A DNA stretch of 64,000 bases from Microplitis mediator (lineage: Eukaryota; Arthropoda; Insecta; Hymenoptera; Braconidae): NCBI RefSeq assembly GCF_029852145.1, contig NC_079969.1:27458459-27522458 (forward strand), given 5' to 3'. The position numbers and the translations under genes are program-made. The first letter of the stretch is position 1. Every line of letters starts with the position of its first letter. The notes beneath the pieces are model-generated. The model searched no databases, had not been told where the DNA came from, and saw only the letters and a program-made list of their open reading frames with translations. Shown here one piece after another: positions 33,928 through 48,900 of the stretch.

Positions 33928-36900
33928 ATGGCAGCGGAGAAGGGGAAAATAGAATTTGTAAATGAACCCTGTACAATAAAACCCCGCAAATTTTCAGCCC
34001 AAAATATCGTCCTGAGGTTAAGACGTCGCGAGACCATCGCGTGTCAGTATCCAGGTACTCAAGTACTGATATCCCGTCAATTTTACCAGAATGTATTTCC
34101 CAATTTCACGGTTGTCAATGTGGAGAAGCCGCCCTGTTTTTTACGTAAGTTTAGTCCTGACGGCAGATACCTCGTGGCCTTCAGCGCCGACCAGACTTCA
34201 ATTGAAGTTTACAAGTACGAAGGAGCTTCAGCTGCCGCAAAATTACTCGTCGACTGCAAAGGCGAGTACATTGGCCACAAAAATGATGACAGAAGTTTTC
34301 ATATCCGCAATAATATTTTTCATCAGTTTTTTAAGGTACCAAAGCTGGAGCGCTTACATATTTATCATAAATAGGTCTTACCAAATTACGGCTCCCTGCC
34401 TTTATAAATCCGGAATAATTTCTCATGCAAAAATTTCTCAGCAATAATTACTCAAACAAAAATTGATCCGACACAAAAATTCATGGAGAATTTTTCACAT
34501 TTGTGGTGAGAAAATATGCCTTGAGAAATTATTGCTGAGAAATTTTGTCGCAAGAAATTATTGCATGAGAAGAAAAAGACGGTCGCCCCAAATTACAACC
34601 ACCAGATCAATCAACTCTACTACTGTCTCATTAACTCTACCGAATAATATCGATACCAAAAAAAATTTCTATTAATTGCGCGTGTAATCGCACACCCGGA
34701 AGTGTTCCTTTGCTATGGAGATGTCGGAAGATCGTAAAATTATTCGATAGAGTTGTAAATTTGGTAGATCTGTAGACAGCAGAGATCTCAGTGTACCCTG
34801 AAGTTTTATTTGTATAAATAAATTACTTTTTTTCCAGCCAAAATGGGTAATTAATGTAGTCGATAGCAATGAGCAATTAAATAGAGAATGTAGTTTATTT
34901 ACTGATGACGGAAGATACGTCATTGTTGGATCAGCAAAACATATTTCTGAGGAATTGAGACCACATTTTTACCAGGTAATTTTGTTGCTGAATAAATGTC
35001 TTAATTATTATGATCTTGAAATTAACAGACAATTAATAATTTTAGGATTTTTTTTTACAACGAATTTATGAGAAAAAAAAAAACTAAAAAAATGCACATG
35101 TAGAAAATTCAAAAAACTATATGTGCAATTTTTCAAAATATTTTTTTTTTTATTATTTATATTTAAAAAAAAATCCAAAAATTATTTGACGTCAGTTAAC
35201 TTCAGTATCATTTAATTATTTGATTAATTTGATTTAATTTAATTGACGGTAGATTTACTCGAATAATGAAGCTTTGACACCAAATCCCCGATCACCGCTT
35301 GAAGACTACACTCTTCATCTAGTTGATCTCAAAGGGGGTAAACTCTGTGATTTCCGGCGTTTTTTAGTTGATAAAATTTATTTATCTCATAATCAAGGTC
35401 AATTATTTACTTGCTCACAAAATATAAAAAGATAAATTATATTAATTATAACGTTTTTAATAATTTATTAGGACTGTATTTGTATAAAGATATTTTAGCA
35501 GTTTTATCAGTACAACATCAAACTATTCATATATTTCAAATACTCGATGGAATGTTTATTAATGTTAGAACAATTGGAAGGTAAATTATTTAAATTCTAT
35601 AAAAGCGCGCGCGATTTAAATGGTAAATTACACACCAAGGGAGGAAAGTAGGACATTTCAACCCGGGTGTGTAATTGCCTACTTTAGCCAAAGGCGAGTC
35701 CTACTTTCCTACATGGTGTCCATACAATTTTTCACCAGATCTGTACCTGAGTTTAAATTTTTGTCTGTGGGAAAAATGGCGCGTGCGCAAATTTTTATAA
35801 TTCATTTTCTCATAAAAGAAAAGAAAGATTTCCTTCCCTCTAAACAGGGCAGGAATTTAAACTTCCGGTGCGGGTTTAGTGAATAAATATTTTACTGCTG
35901 TAGGTTTTGTTTGGAAGATGAAAGTTATTTATTAGCAACAGCATATCCTCAAATTAACATACGGCCGTTTAAAGACACGACAATAAATACATTGAAACAT
36001 AAATTATTGATACATTTATATAAACGGGCTGCTTATATCAGTAAAACATCAGATGATCCATATGAGTTGCGTCGTTTTTACCAGTACTTTGATCAGGTAA
36101 TTTGAATAAAATCAAATGTTGGGTTTAAATTATTATCCAACAATAAAAATAATTGATAATCCAACAGTTGAATGCATTGCGGATGTGGAAGATGCAGCTA
36201 CTGGACACTAATCACATACTGGTGCGTTACGCGAGCGAAGAAGTAGCGACTCTGCAAACAACTGACCCAAATGCACATCCAGCGCTGCTGGTTGTCTATG
36301 ACATGGTCTCTGCTAAAGTGATTGCTGCTTACGACAACGCATCGTCTCACATGCAGACGCAGTTTGAGAACTTCAGTGATTTTTTCCGCAACGCAGACAC
36401 GCCGTACATTTGCTCGCCTTCTAATAACATTTACGCGCGACTGATGCAGCAGAGATATAAACAGACGATTGTGAGCGCGCGATACGGCGGCATGACTGAG
36501 GCGACCAAAAGACTGCTCTCCCAACTGCCAATTTGTGCTCAATCATATTCCAGTTCTCCGTATCTTGATCTTTCGCTGTTCTGCTACGATGACAAGTGGG
36601 TGTCGATGATGGAAAGACCTAAGGCTTGCGCTGAACATCCTATTAGGTAATTTTTTTATATTATTATTTAAAATTCCCGCCCTGTTTAGAGGGAAGAAAG
36701 TCGGTCTTTTCTCTCATAAGAAAACAAATTTTATATATAATTTATATGGTATTACTCTGGGTATGGATTTTATATATAATTTATATGGTATTACTCTGGG
36801 TACGGATTTTATATATAATTTATATGGTATTACTCTGGGTATGGATTTTATATATAATTTATATGGTATTACTCTGGGTACGGATTTAATATATAATTTA

Positions 36901-39900
36901 TATGGTATTACTCTGGGTATGGATTTTATATATAATTTATATGGTATTACTCTGGGTATGGATTTTATATATAATTTATATAGTATTACTCTGGGTACGG
37001 ATTTTATATATAATTTATATGGTATTACTCTGGGTATGGATTTTATATATAATTTATATGGTATTACTCTGGGTACGGATTTTATATATAATTTATATGG
37101 TATTACTCTGGGTATGGATTTTATATATAATTTATATGGTATTACTCTGGGTAAGGATTTTATATATAATTTATATGGTATTACTCTGGGTATGGATTTT
37201 ATATATAATTTATATGGTATTACTCTGGGTATGGATTTTATATATAATTTATATGGTATTACTCTGGATATGGATTTTATATATAATTTATATGGTATTA
37301 CTCTGGGTACGGATTTTATATATAATTTATATGGTATTACTCTGGGTATGGATTTTATATATAATTTATATGGTATTACTCTGGGTACGGATTTTATATA
37401 TAATTTATATGGTATTACTCTGGGTATGGATTTTATATATAATTTATATGGTATTACTCTGGGTACGGATTTTATATATAATTTATATGGTATTACTCTG
37501 GGTATGGATTTTATATATAATTTATATGGTATTACTCTGGGTAAGGATTTTATATATAATTTATATGGTATTACTCTGGGTATGGATTTTATATATAATT
37601 TATATGGTATTACTCTGGGTACGGATTTTATATATAATTTATATGGTATTACTCTGGGTATGGATTTTATATATAATTTATATGGTATTACTCTGGGTAC
37701 GGATTTTATATATAATTTATATGGTATTACTCTGGGTATGGATTTTATATATAATTTATATGGTATTACTCTGGGTAAGGATTTTATATATAATTTATAT
37801 GGTATTACTCTGGGTATGGATTTTATATATAATTTATATGGTATTACTCTGGGTACGGATTTTATATATAATTTATATGGTATTACTCTGGGTATGGATT
37901 TTATATATAATTTATATGGTATTACTCTGGGTACGGATTTAATATATAATTTATATGGTATTACTCTGGGTATGGATTTTATATATAATTTATATAGTAT
38001 TACTCTGGGTACGGATTTTATATATAATTTATATGGTATTACTCTGGGTATGGATTTTATATATAATTTATATGGTATTACTCTGGGTACGGATTTTATA
38101 TATAATTTATATGGTATTACTCTGGGTATGGATTTTATATATAATTTATATGGTATTACTCTGGGTAAGGATTTTATATATAATTTATATGGTATTACTC
38201 TGGGTATGGATTTTATATATAATTTATATGGTATTACTCTGGGTACGGATTTTATATATAATTTATATGGTATTACTCTGGGTATGGATTTTATATATAA
38301 TTTATATGGTATTACTCTGGGTACGGATTTAATATATAATTTATATGGTATTACTCTGGGTATGGATTTTATATATAATTTATATGGTATTACTCTGGGT
38401 ACGGATTTTATATATAATTTATATGGTATTACTCTGGGTATGGATTTTATATATAATTTATATGGTATTACTCTGGGTACGGATTTTATATATAATTTAT
38501 ATGGTATTACTCTGGGTATGGATTTTATATATAATTTATATGGTATTACTCTGGGTACGGATTTAATATATAATTTATATGGTATTACTCTGGGTATGGA
38601 TTTTATATATAATTTATATAGTATTACTCTGGGTACGGATTTTATATATAATTTATATGGTATTACTCTGGGTATGGATTTTATATATAATTTATATGGT
38701 ATTACTCTGGGTACGGATTTTATATATAATTTATATGGTATTACTCTGGGTATGGATTTTATATATAATTTATATGGTATTACTCTGGGTACGGATTTTA
38801 TATATAATTTATATGGTATTACTCTGGGTATGGATTTTATATATAATTTATATGGTATTACTCTGGGTAAGGATTTTATATATAATTTATATGGTATTGC
38901 TCTGGGCATGGATTTTATATATAATTTATATGGTATTACTCTGGGTACGGATTTAATATATAATTTATATGGTATTACTCTGGGTATGGATTTTATATAT
39001 AATTTATATGGTATTACTCTGGGTATGGATTTTATATATAATTTATATAGTATTACTCTGGGTACGGATTTTATATATAATTTATATGGTATTACTCTGG
39101 GTATGGATTTTATATATAATTTATATGGTATTACTCTGGGTACGGATTTTATATATAATTTATATGGTATTACTCTGGGTATGGATTTTATATATAATTT
39201 ATATGGTATTACTCTGGGTACGGATTTAATATATAATTTATATGGTATTACTCTGGGTATGGATTTTATATATAATTTATATGGTATTACTCTGGGTACG
39301 GATTTTATATATAATTTATATGGTATTACTCTGGGTATGGATTTTATATATAATTTATATGGTATTACTCTGGGTATGGATTTTATATATAATTTATATA
39401 GTATTACTCTGGGTACGGATTTTATATATAATTTATATGGTATTACTCTGGGTATGGATTTTATATATAATTTATATGGTATTACTCTGGGTACGGATTT
39501 AATATATAATTTATATGGTATTACTCTGGGTATGGATTTTATATATAATTTATATGGTATTACTCTGGGTATGGATTTTATATATAATTTATATAGTATT
39601 ACTCTGGGTACGGATTTTATATATAATTTATATGGTATTACTCTGGGTATGGATTTTATATATAATTTATATGGTATTACTCTGGGTACGGATTTAATAT
39701 ATAATTTATATGGTATTACTCTGGGTATGGATTTTATATATAATTTATATGGTATTACTCTGGGTATGGATTTTATATATAATTTATATAGTATTACTCT
39801 GGGTATGGATTTTATATATAATTTATATAGTATTACTCTGGGTATGGATTTTATATATAATTTATATGGTATTACTCTGGGTATGGATTTTATATATAAT

Positions 39901-42900
39901 TTATATGGTATTACTCTGGGTATGGATTTTATATATAATTTATATGGTATTACTCTGGGTACGGATTTTATATATAATTTATATGGTATTACTCTGGGTA
40001 TGGATTTTATATATAATTTATATAGTATTACTCTGGGTACGGATTTTATATATAATTTATATGGTATTACTCTGGGTATGGATTTTATATATAATTTATA
40101 TGGTATTACTCTGGGTACGGATTTTATATATAATTTATATGGTATTACTCTGGGTATGGATTTTATATATAATTTATATGGTATTACTCTGGATATGGAT
40201 TTTATATATAATTTATATGGTATTACTCTGGGTATGGATTTTATATATAATTTATATGGTATTACTCTGGGTATGGATTTTATATATAATTTATATAGTA
40301 TTACTCTGGGTACGGATTTTATATATAATTTATATGGTATTACTCTGGGTATGGATTTTATATATAATTTATATGGTATTACTCTGGGTACGGATTTTAT
40401 ATATAATTTATATGGTATTACTCTGGGTATGGATTTTATATATAATTTATATGGTATTACTCTGGGTAAGGATTTTATATATAATTTATATGGTATTACT
40501 CTGGGTACGGATTTTATATATAATTTATATGGTATTACTCTGGGTATGGATTTTATATATAATTTATATGGTATTACTCTGGGTATGGATTTTATATATA
40601 ATTTATATAGTATTACTCTGGGTACGGATTTTATATATAATTTATATGGTATTACTCTGGGTATGGATTTTATATATAATTTATATGGTATTACTCTGGG
40701 TACGGATTTAATATATAATTTATATGGTATTACTCTGGGTATGGATTTTATATATAATTTATATGGTATTACTCTGGGTATGGATTTTATATATAATTTA
40801 TATAGTATTACTCTGGGTACGGATTTTATATATAATTTATATGGTATTACTCTGGGTATGGATTTTATATATAATTTATATGGTATTACTCTGGGTATGG
40901 ATTTTATATATAATTTATATGGTATTACTCTGGGTACGGATTTTATATATAATTTATATGGTATTACTCTGGGTATGGATTTTATATATAATTTATATGG
41001 TATTACTCTGGGTATGGATTTTATATATAATTTATATAGTATTACTCTGGGTACGGATTTTATATATAATTTATATGGTATTACTCTGGGTACGGATTTT
41101 ATATATAATTTATATGGTATTACTCTGGGTATGGATTTTATATATAATTTATATGGTATTACTCTGGGTACGGATTTTATATATAATTTATATGGTATTA
41201 CTCTGGGTATGGATTTTATATATAATTTATATGGTATTACTCTGGGTACGGATTTAATATATAATTTATATGGTATTACTCTGGGTATGGATTTTATATA
41301 TAATTTATATAGTATTACTCTGGGTACGGATTTTATATATAATTTATATGGTATTACTCTGGGTATGGATTTTATATATAATTTATATGGTATTACTCTG
41401 GGTACGGATTTTATATATAATTTATATGGTATTACTCTGGGTATGGATTTTATATATAATTTATATGGTATTACTCTGGGTACGGATTTTATATATAATT
41501 TATATGGTATTACTCTGGGTATGGATTTTATATATAATTTATATGGTATTACTCTGGGTAAGGATTTTATATATAATTTATATGGTATTGCTCTGGGCAT
41601 GGATTTTATATATAATTTATATGGTATTACTCTGGGTACGGATTTAATATATAATTTATATGGTATTACTCTGGGTATGGATTTTATATATAATTTATAT
41701 GGTATTACTCTGGGTATGGATTTTATATATAATTTATATAGTATTACTCTGGGTACGGATTTTATATATAATTTATATGGTATTACTCTGGGTATGGATT
41801 TTATATATAATTTATATGGTATTACTCTGGGTACGGATTTTATATATAATTTATATGGTATTACTCTGGGTATGGATTTTATATATAATTTATATGGTAT
41901 TACTCTGGGTACGGATTTAATATATAATTTATATGGTATTACTCTGGGTATGGATTTTATATATAATTTATATGGTATTACTCTGGGTACGGATTTTATA
42001 TATAATTTATATGGTATTACTCTGGGTATGGATTTTATATATAATTTATATGGTATTACTCTGGGTACGGATTTTATATATAATTTATATGGTATTACTC
42101 TGGGTATGGATTTTATATATAATTTATATGGTATTACTCTGGGTAAGGATTTTATATATAATTTATATGGTATTACTCTGGGTATGGATTTTATATATAA
42201 TTTATATGGTATTACTCTGGGTACGGATTTAATATATAATTTATATGGTATTACTCTGGGTATGGATTTTATATATAATTTATATGGTATTACTCTGGGT
42301 ATGGATTTTATATATAATTTATATGGTATTACTCTGGGTATGGATTTTATATATAATTTATATAGTATTACTCTGGGTACGGATTTAATATATAATTTAT
42401 ATGGTATTACTCTGGGTACGGATTTTATATATAATTTATATGGTATTACTCTGGGTATGGATTTTATATATAATTTATATGGTATTACTCTGGGTACGGA
42501 TTTATATATAATTTATATGGTATTACTCTGGGTATGGATTTTATATATAATTTATATGGTATTACTCTGGGTACGGATTTAATATATAATTTATATGGTA
42601 TTACTCTGGGTACGGATTTTATATATAATTTATATGGTATTACTCTGGGTATGGATTTTATATATAATTTATATAGTATTACTCTGGGTACGGATTTTAT
42701 ATATAATTTATATGGTATTACTCTGGGTATGGATTTTATATATAATTTATATGGTATTATTTGGTTACTCTGGGTACGGATTTAATATATAATTTATATG
42801 GTATTACTCTGGGTATGGATTTTATATATAATTTATATGGTATTACTCTGGGTATGGATTTTATATATAATTTATATAGTATTACTCTGGGTACGGATTT

Positions 42901-45900
42901 TATATATAATTTATATGGTATTACTCTGGGTATGGATTTTATATATAATTTATATGGTATTACTCTGGGTACGGATTTAATATATAATTTATATGGTATT
43001 ACTCTGGGTATGGATTTTATATATAATTTATATGGTATTACTCTGGGTACGGATTTAATATATAATTTATATGGTATTACTCTGGGTACGGATTTTATAT
43101 ATAATTTATATGGTATTACTCTGGGTATGGATTTTATATATAATTTATATAGTATTACTCTGGGTACGGATTTTATATATAATTTATATGGTATTACTCT
43201 GGGTATGGATTTTATATATAATTTATATGGTATTACTCTGGGTACGGATTTTATATATAATTTATATGGTATTACTCTGGGTATGGATTTTATATATAAT
43301 TTATATGGTATTACTCTGGGTATGGATTTTATATATAATTTATATAGTATTACTCTGGGTACGGATTTTATATATAATTTATATGGTATTACTCTGGGTA
43401 TGGATTTTATATATAATTTATATGGTATTACTCTGGGTACGGATTTTATATATAATTTATATGGTATTACTCTGGGTATGGATTTTATATATAATTTATA
43501 TGGTATTACTCTGGGTATGGATTTTATATATAATTTATATAGTATTACTCTGGGTATGGATTTTATATATAATTTATATAGTATTACTCTGGGTATGGAT
43601 TTTATATATAATTTATATGGTATTACTCTGGGTATGGATTTTATATATAATTTATATGGTATTACTCTGGGTATGGATTTTATATATAATTTATATGGTA
43701 TTACTCTGGGTACGGATTTTATATATAATTTATATGGTATTACTCTGGGTATGGATTTTATATATAATTTATATAGTATTACTCTGGGTACGGATTTTAT
43801 ATATAATTTATATGGTATTACTCTGGGTATGGATTTTATATATAATTTATATGGTATTACTCTGGGTACGGATTTTATATATAATTTATATGGTATTACT
43901 CTGGGTATGGATTTTATATATAATTTATATGGTATTACTCTGGGTATGGATTTTATATATAATTTATATGGTATTACTCTGGGTATGGATTTTATATATA
44001 ATTTATATGGTATTACTCTGGGTATGGATTTTATATATAATTTATATAGTATTACTCTGGGTACGGATTTTATATATAATTTATATGGTATTACTCTGGT
44101 ATGGATTTTATATATAATTTATATGGTATTACTCTGGGTACGGATTTTATATATAATTTATATGGTATTACTCTGGGTATGGATTTTATATATAATTTAT
44201 ATGGTATTACTCTGGGTAAGGATTTATATATAATTTATATGGTATTACTCTGGGTACGGATTTTATATATAATTTATATGGTATTACTCTGGGTATGGAT
44301 TTTATATATAATTTATATGGTATTACTCTGGGTACGGATTTTATATATAATTTATATGGTATTACTCTGGGTATGGATTTTATATATAATTTATATAGTA
44401 TTACTCTGGGTACGGATTTTATATATAATTTATATGGTATTACTCTGGGTATGGATTTTATATATAATTTATATGGTATTACTCTGGGTACGGATTTTAT
44501 ATATAATTTATATGGTATTACTCTGGGTATGGATTTTATATATAATTTATATGGTATTACTCTGGGTAAGGATTTTATATATAATTTATATGGTATTACT
44601 CTGGGTATGGATTTTATATATAATTTATATAGTATTACTCTGGGTACGGATTTAATATATAATTTATATGGTATTACTCTGGGTACGGATTTTATATATA
44701 ATTTATATGGTATTACTCTGGGTATGGATTTTATATATAATTTATATGGTATTACTCTGGGTACGGATTTTATATATAATTTATATGGTATTACTCTGGG
44801 TATGGATTTTATATATAATTTATATGGTATTACTCTGGGTACGGATTTTATATATAATTTATATGGTATTACTCTGGGTATGGATTTTATATATAATTTA
44901 TATGGTATTACTCTGGGTATGGATTTTATATATAATTTATATAGTATTACTCTGGGTACGGATTTTATATATAATTTATATGGTATTACTCTGGGTATGG
45001 ATTTTATATATAATTTATATGGTATTACTCTGGGTACGGATTTTATATATAATTTATATGGTATTACTCTGGGTATGGATTTTATATATAATTTATATGG
45101 TATTACTCTGGGTACGGATTTTATATATAATTTATATGGTATTACTCTGGGTATGGATTTTATATATAATTTATATGGTATTACTCTGGGTATGGATTTT
45201 ATATATAATTTATATGGTATTACTCTGGGTAAGGATTTTATATATAATTTATATGGTATTACTCTGGGTATGGATTTTATATATAATTTATATGGTATTA
45301 CTCTGGGTACGGATTTTATATATAATTTATATGGTATTACTCTGGGTATGGATTTTATATATAATTTATATGGTATTACTCTGGGTACGGATTTTATATA
45401 TAATTTATATGGTATTACTCTGGGTATGGATTTTATATATAATTTATATGTATTACTCTGGGTAAGGATTTATATATAATTTATATGGTATTACTCTGGG
45501 TACGGATTTTATATATAATTTATATGGTATTACTCTGGGTATGGATTTTATATATAATTTATATGGTATTACTCTGGGTACGGATTTAATATATAATTTA
45601 TATGGTATTACTCTGGGTATGGATTTTATATATAATTTATATGGTATTACTCTGGGTACGGATTTAATATATAATTTATATGGTATTACTCTGGGTACGG
45701 ATTTTATATATAATTTATATGGTATTACTCTGGGTATGGATTTTATATATAATTTATATAGTATTACTCTGGGTACGGATTTTATATATAATTTATATGG
45801 TATTACTCTGGGTATGGATTTTATATATAATTTATATGGTATTACTCTGGGTACGGATTTAATATATAATTTATATGGTATTACTCTGGGTATGGATTTT

Positions 45901-48900
45901 ATATATAATTTATATGGTATTACTCTGGGTATGGATTTTATATATAATTTATATAGTATTACTCTGGGTACGGATTTTATATATAATTTATATGGTATTA
46001 CTCTGGGTATGGATTTTATATATAATTTATATGGTATTACTCTGGGTACGGATTTATATATAATTTATATGGTATTACTCTGGGTATGGATTTTATATAT
46101 AATTTATATGGTATTACTCTGGGTACGGATTTAATATATAATTTATATGGTATTACTCTGGGTACTGGATTTTATATATAATTTATATGGTATTACTCTG
46201 GGTATGGATTTTATATATAATTTATATAGTATTACTCTGGGTACGGATTTTATATATAATTTATATGGTATTACTCTGGGTATGGATTTTATATATAATT
46301 TATATGGTATTACTCTGGGTACGGATTTAATATATAATTTATATGGTATTACTCTGGGTATGGATTTTATATATAATTTATATGGTATTACTCTGGGTAT
46401 GGATTTTATATATAATTTATATAGTATTACTCTGGGTACGGATTTTATATATAATTTATATGGTATTACTCTGGGTATGGATTTTATATATAATTTATAT
46501 GGTATTACTCTGGGTACGGATTTTATATATAATTTATATGGTATTACTCTGGGTATGGATTTTATATATAATTTATATGGTATTACTCTGGGTATGGATT
46601 TTATATATAATTTATATGGTATTACTCTGGGTATGGATTTTATATATAATTTATATAGTATTACTCTGGGTATGGATTTTATATATAATTTATATGGTAT
46701 TACTCTGGGTATGGATTTTATATATAATTTATATGGTATTACTCTGGGTATGGATTTTATATATAATTTATATGGTATTACTCTGGGTACGGATTTTATA
46801 TATAATTTATATGGTATTACTCTGGGTATGGATTTTATATATAATTTTTATATTGTATTACTCTGGGTACGGATTTTATATATAATTTATATGGTATTAC
46901 TCTGGGTATGGATTTTATATATAATTTATATGGTATTACTCTGGGTACGGATTTTATATATAATTTATATGGTATTACTCTGGGTATGGATTTTATATAT
47001 AATTTATATGGTATTACTCTGGGTACTGGATTTTATATATAATTTATATGGTATTACTCTGGGTATGGATTTTATATATAATTTATATGGTATTACTCTG
47101 GGTATGGATTTTATATATAATTTATATGGTATTACTCTGGGTACGGATTTTATATATAATTTATATGGTATTACTCTGGGTATGGATTTTATATATAATT
47201 TATATGGTATTACTCTGGGTACGGATTTTATATATAATTTATATGGTATTACTCTGGGTATGGATTTTATATATAATTTATATGGTATTACTCTGGGTAG
47301 GATTTTATATATAATTTATATGGTATTACTCTGGGTACGGATTTTATATATAATTTATATGGTATTACTCTGGGTATGGATTTTATATATAATTTATATG
47401 GTATTACTCTGGGTACGGATTTTATATATAATTTATATGGTATTACTCTGGGTATGGATTTTATATATAATTTATATAGTATTACTCTGGGTACGGATTT
47501 TATATATAATTTATATGGTATTACTCTGGGTATGGATTTTATATATAATTTATATGGTATTACTCTGGGTACGGATTTTATATATAATTTATATGGTATT
47601 ACTCTGGGTATGGATTTTATATATAATTTATATGGTATTACTCTGGGTATGGATTTTATATATAATTTATATGGTATTACTCTGGGTACGGATTTTATAT
47701 ATAATTTATATGGTATTACTCTGGGTATGGATTTTATATATAATTTATATGGTATTACTCTGGGTAAGGATTTTATATATAATTTATATGGTATTACTCT
47801 GGGTATGGATTTTATATATAATTTATATGGTATTACTCTGGGTACGGATTTTATATATAATTTATATGGTATTACTCTGGGTATGGATTTTATATATAAT
47901 TTATATGGTATTACTCTGGGTATGGATTTTATATATAATTTATATAGTATTACTCTGGGTACGGATTTTATATATAATTTATATGGTATTACTCTGGGTA
48001 TGGATTTTATATATAATTTATATGGTATTACTCTGGGTACGGATTTTATATATAATTTATATGGTATTACTCTGGGTATGGATTTTATATATAATTTATA
48101 TGGTATTACTCTGGGTAAGGATTTTATATATAATTTATATGGTATTACTCTGGGTATGGATTTTATATATAATTTATATGGTATTACTCTGGGTATGGAT
48201 TTTATATATAATTTATATGGTATTACTCTGGGTATGGATTTTATATATAATTTATATGGTATTACTCTGGGTATGGATTTTATATATAATTTATATGGTA
48301 TTACTCTGGGTACGGATTTTATATATAATTTATATGGTATTACTCTGGGTATGGATTTTATATATAATTTATATGGTATTACTCTGGGTACGGATTTTAT
48401 ATATAATTTATATGGTATTACTCTGGGTATGGATTTTATATATAATTTATATGGTATTACTCTGGGTATGGATTTTATATATAATTTATATGGTATTACT
48501 CTGGGTACGGATTTTATATATAATTTATATGGTATTACTCTGGGTATGGATTTTATATATAATTTATATGGTATTACTCTGGGTACTGGATTTTATATAT
48601 AATTTATATGGTATTACTCTGGGTATGGATTTTATATATAATTTATATGGTATTACTCTGGGTACGGATTTTATATATAATTTATATGGTATTACTCTGG
48701 GTACGGATTTTATATATAATTTATATGGTATTACTCTGGGTATGGATTTTATATATAATTTATATGGTATTACTCTGGGTATGGATTTTATATATAATTT
48801 ATATGGTATTACTCTGGATATGGATTTTATATATAATTTATATGGTATTACTCTGGGTACGGATTTTATATATAATTTATATGGTATTACTCTGGGTATG

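Noticed and set aside
34091..34675. ORFs of 70-118 codons overlapping DET1 exon 1 and intron 1
   Set aside because: One is a shifted frame of DET1 exon 1, and the others cross the 198-bp transposable element.
36763..42582. 1939-codon plus-strand ORF of 13-residue repeats, and similar ORFs to 62980
   Set aside because: It is a reading of the 39-bp satellite inside an intron of DET1. Openness follows from a period divisible by three with no stop in that frame; another frame and the opposite strand are equally open, and frames break at each 1-bp indel.
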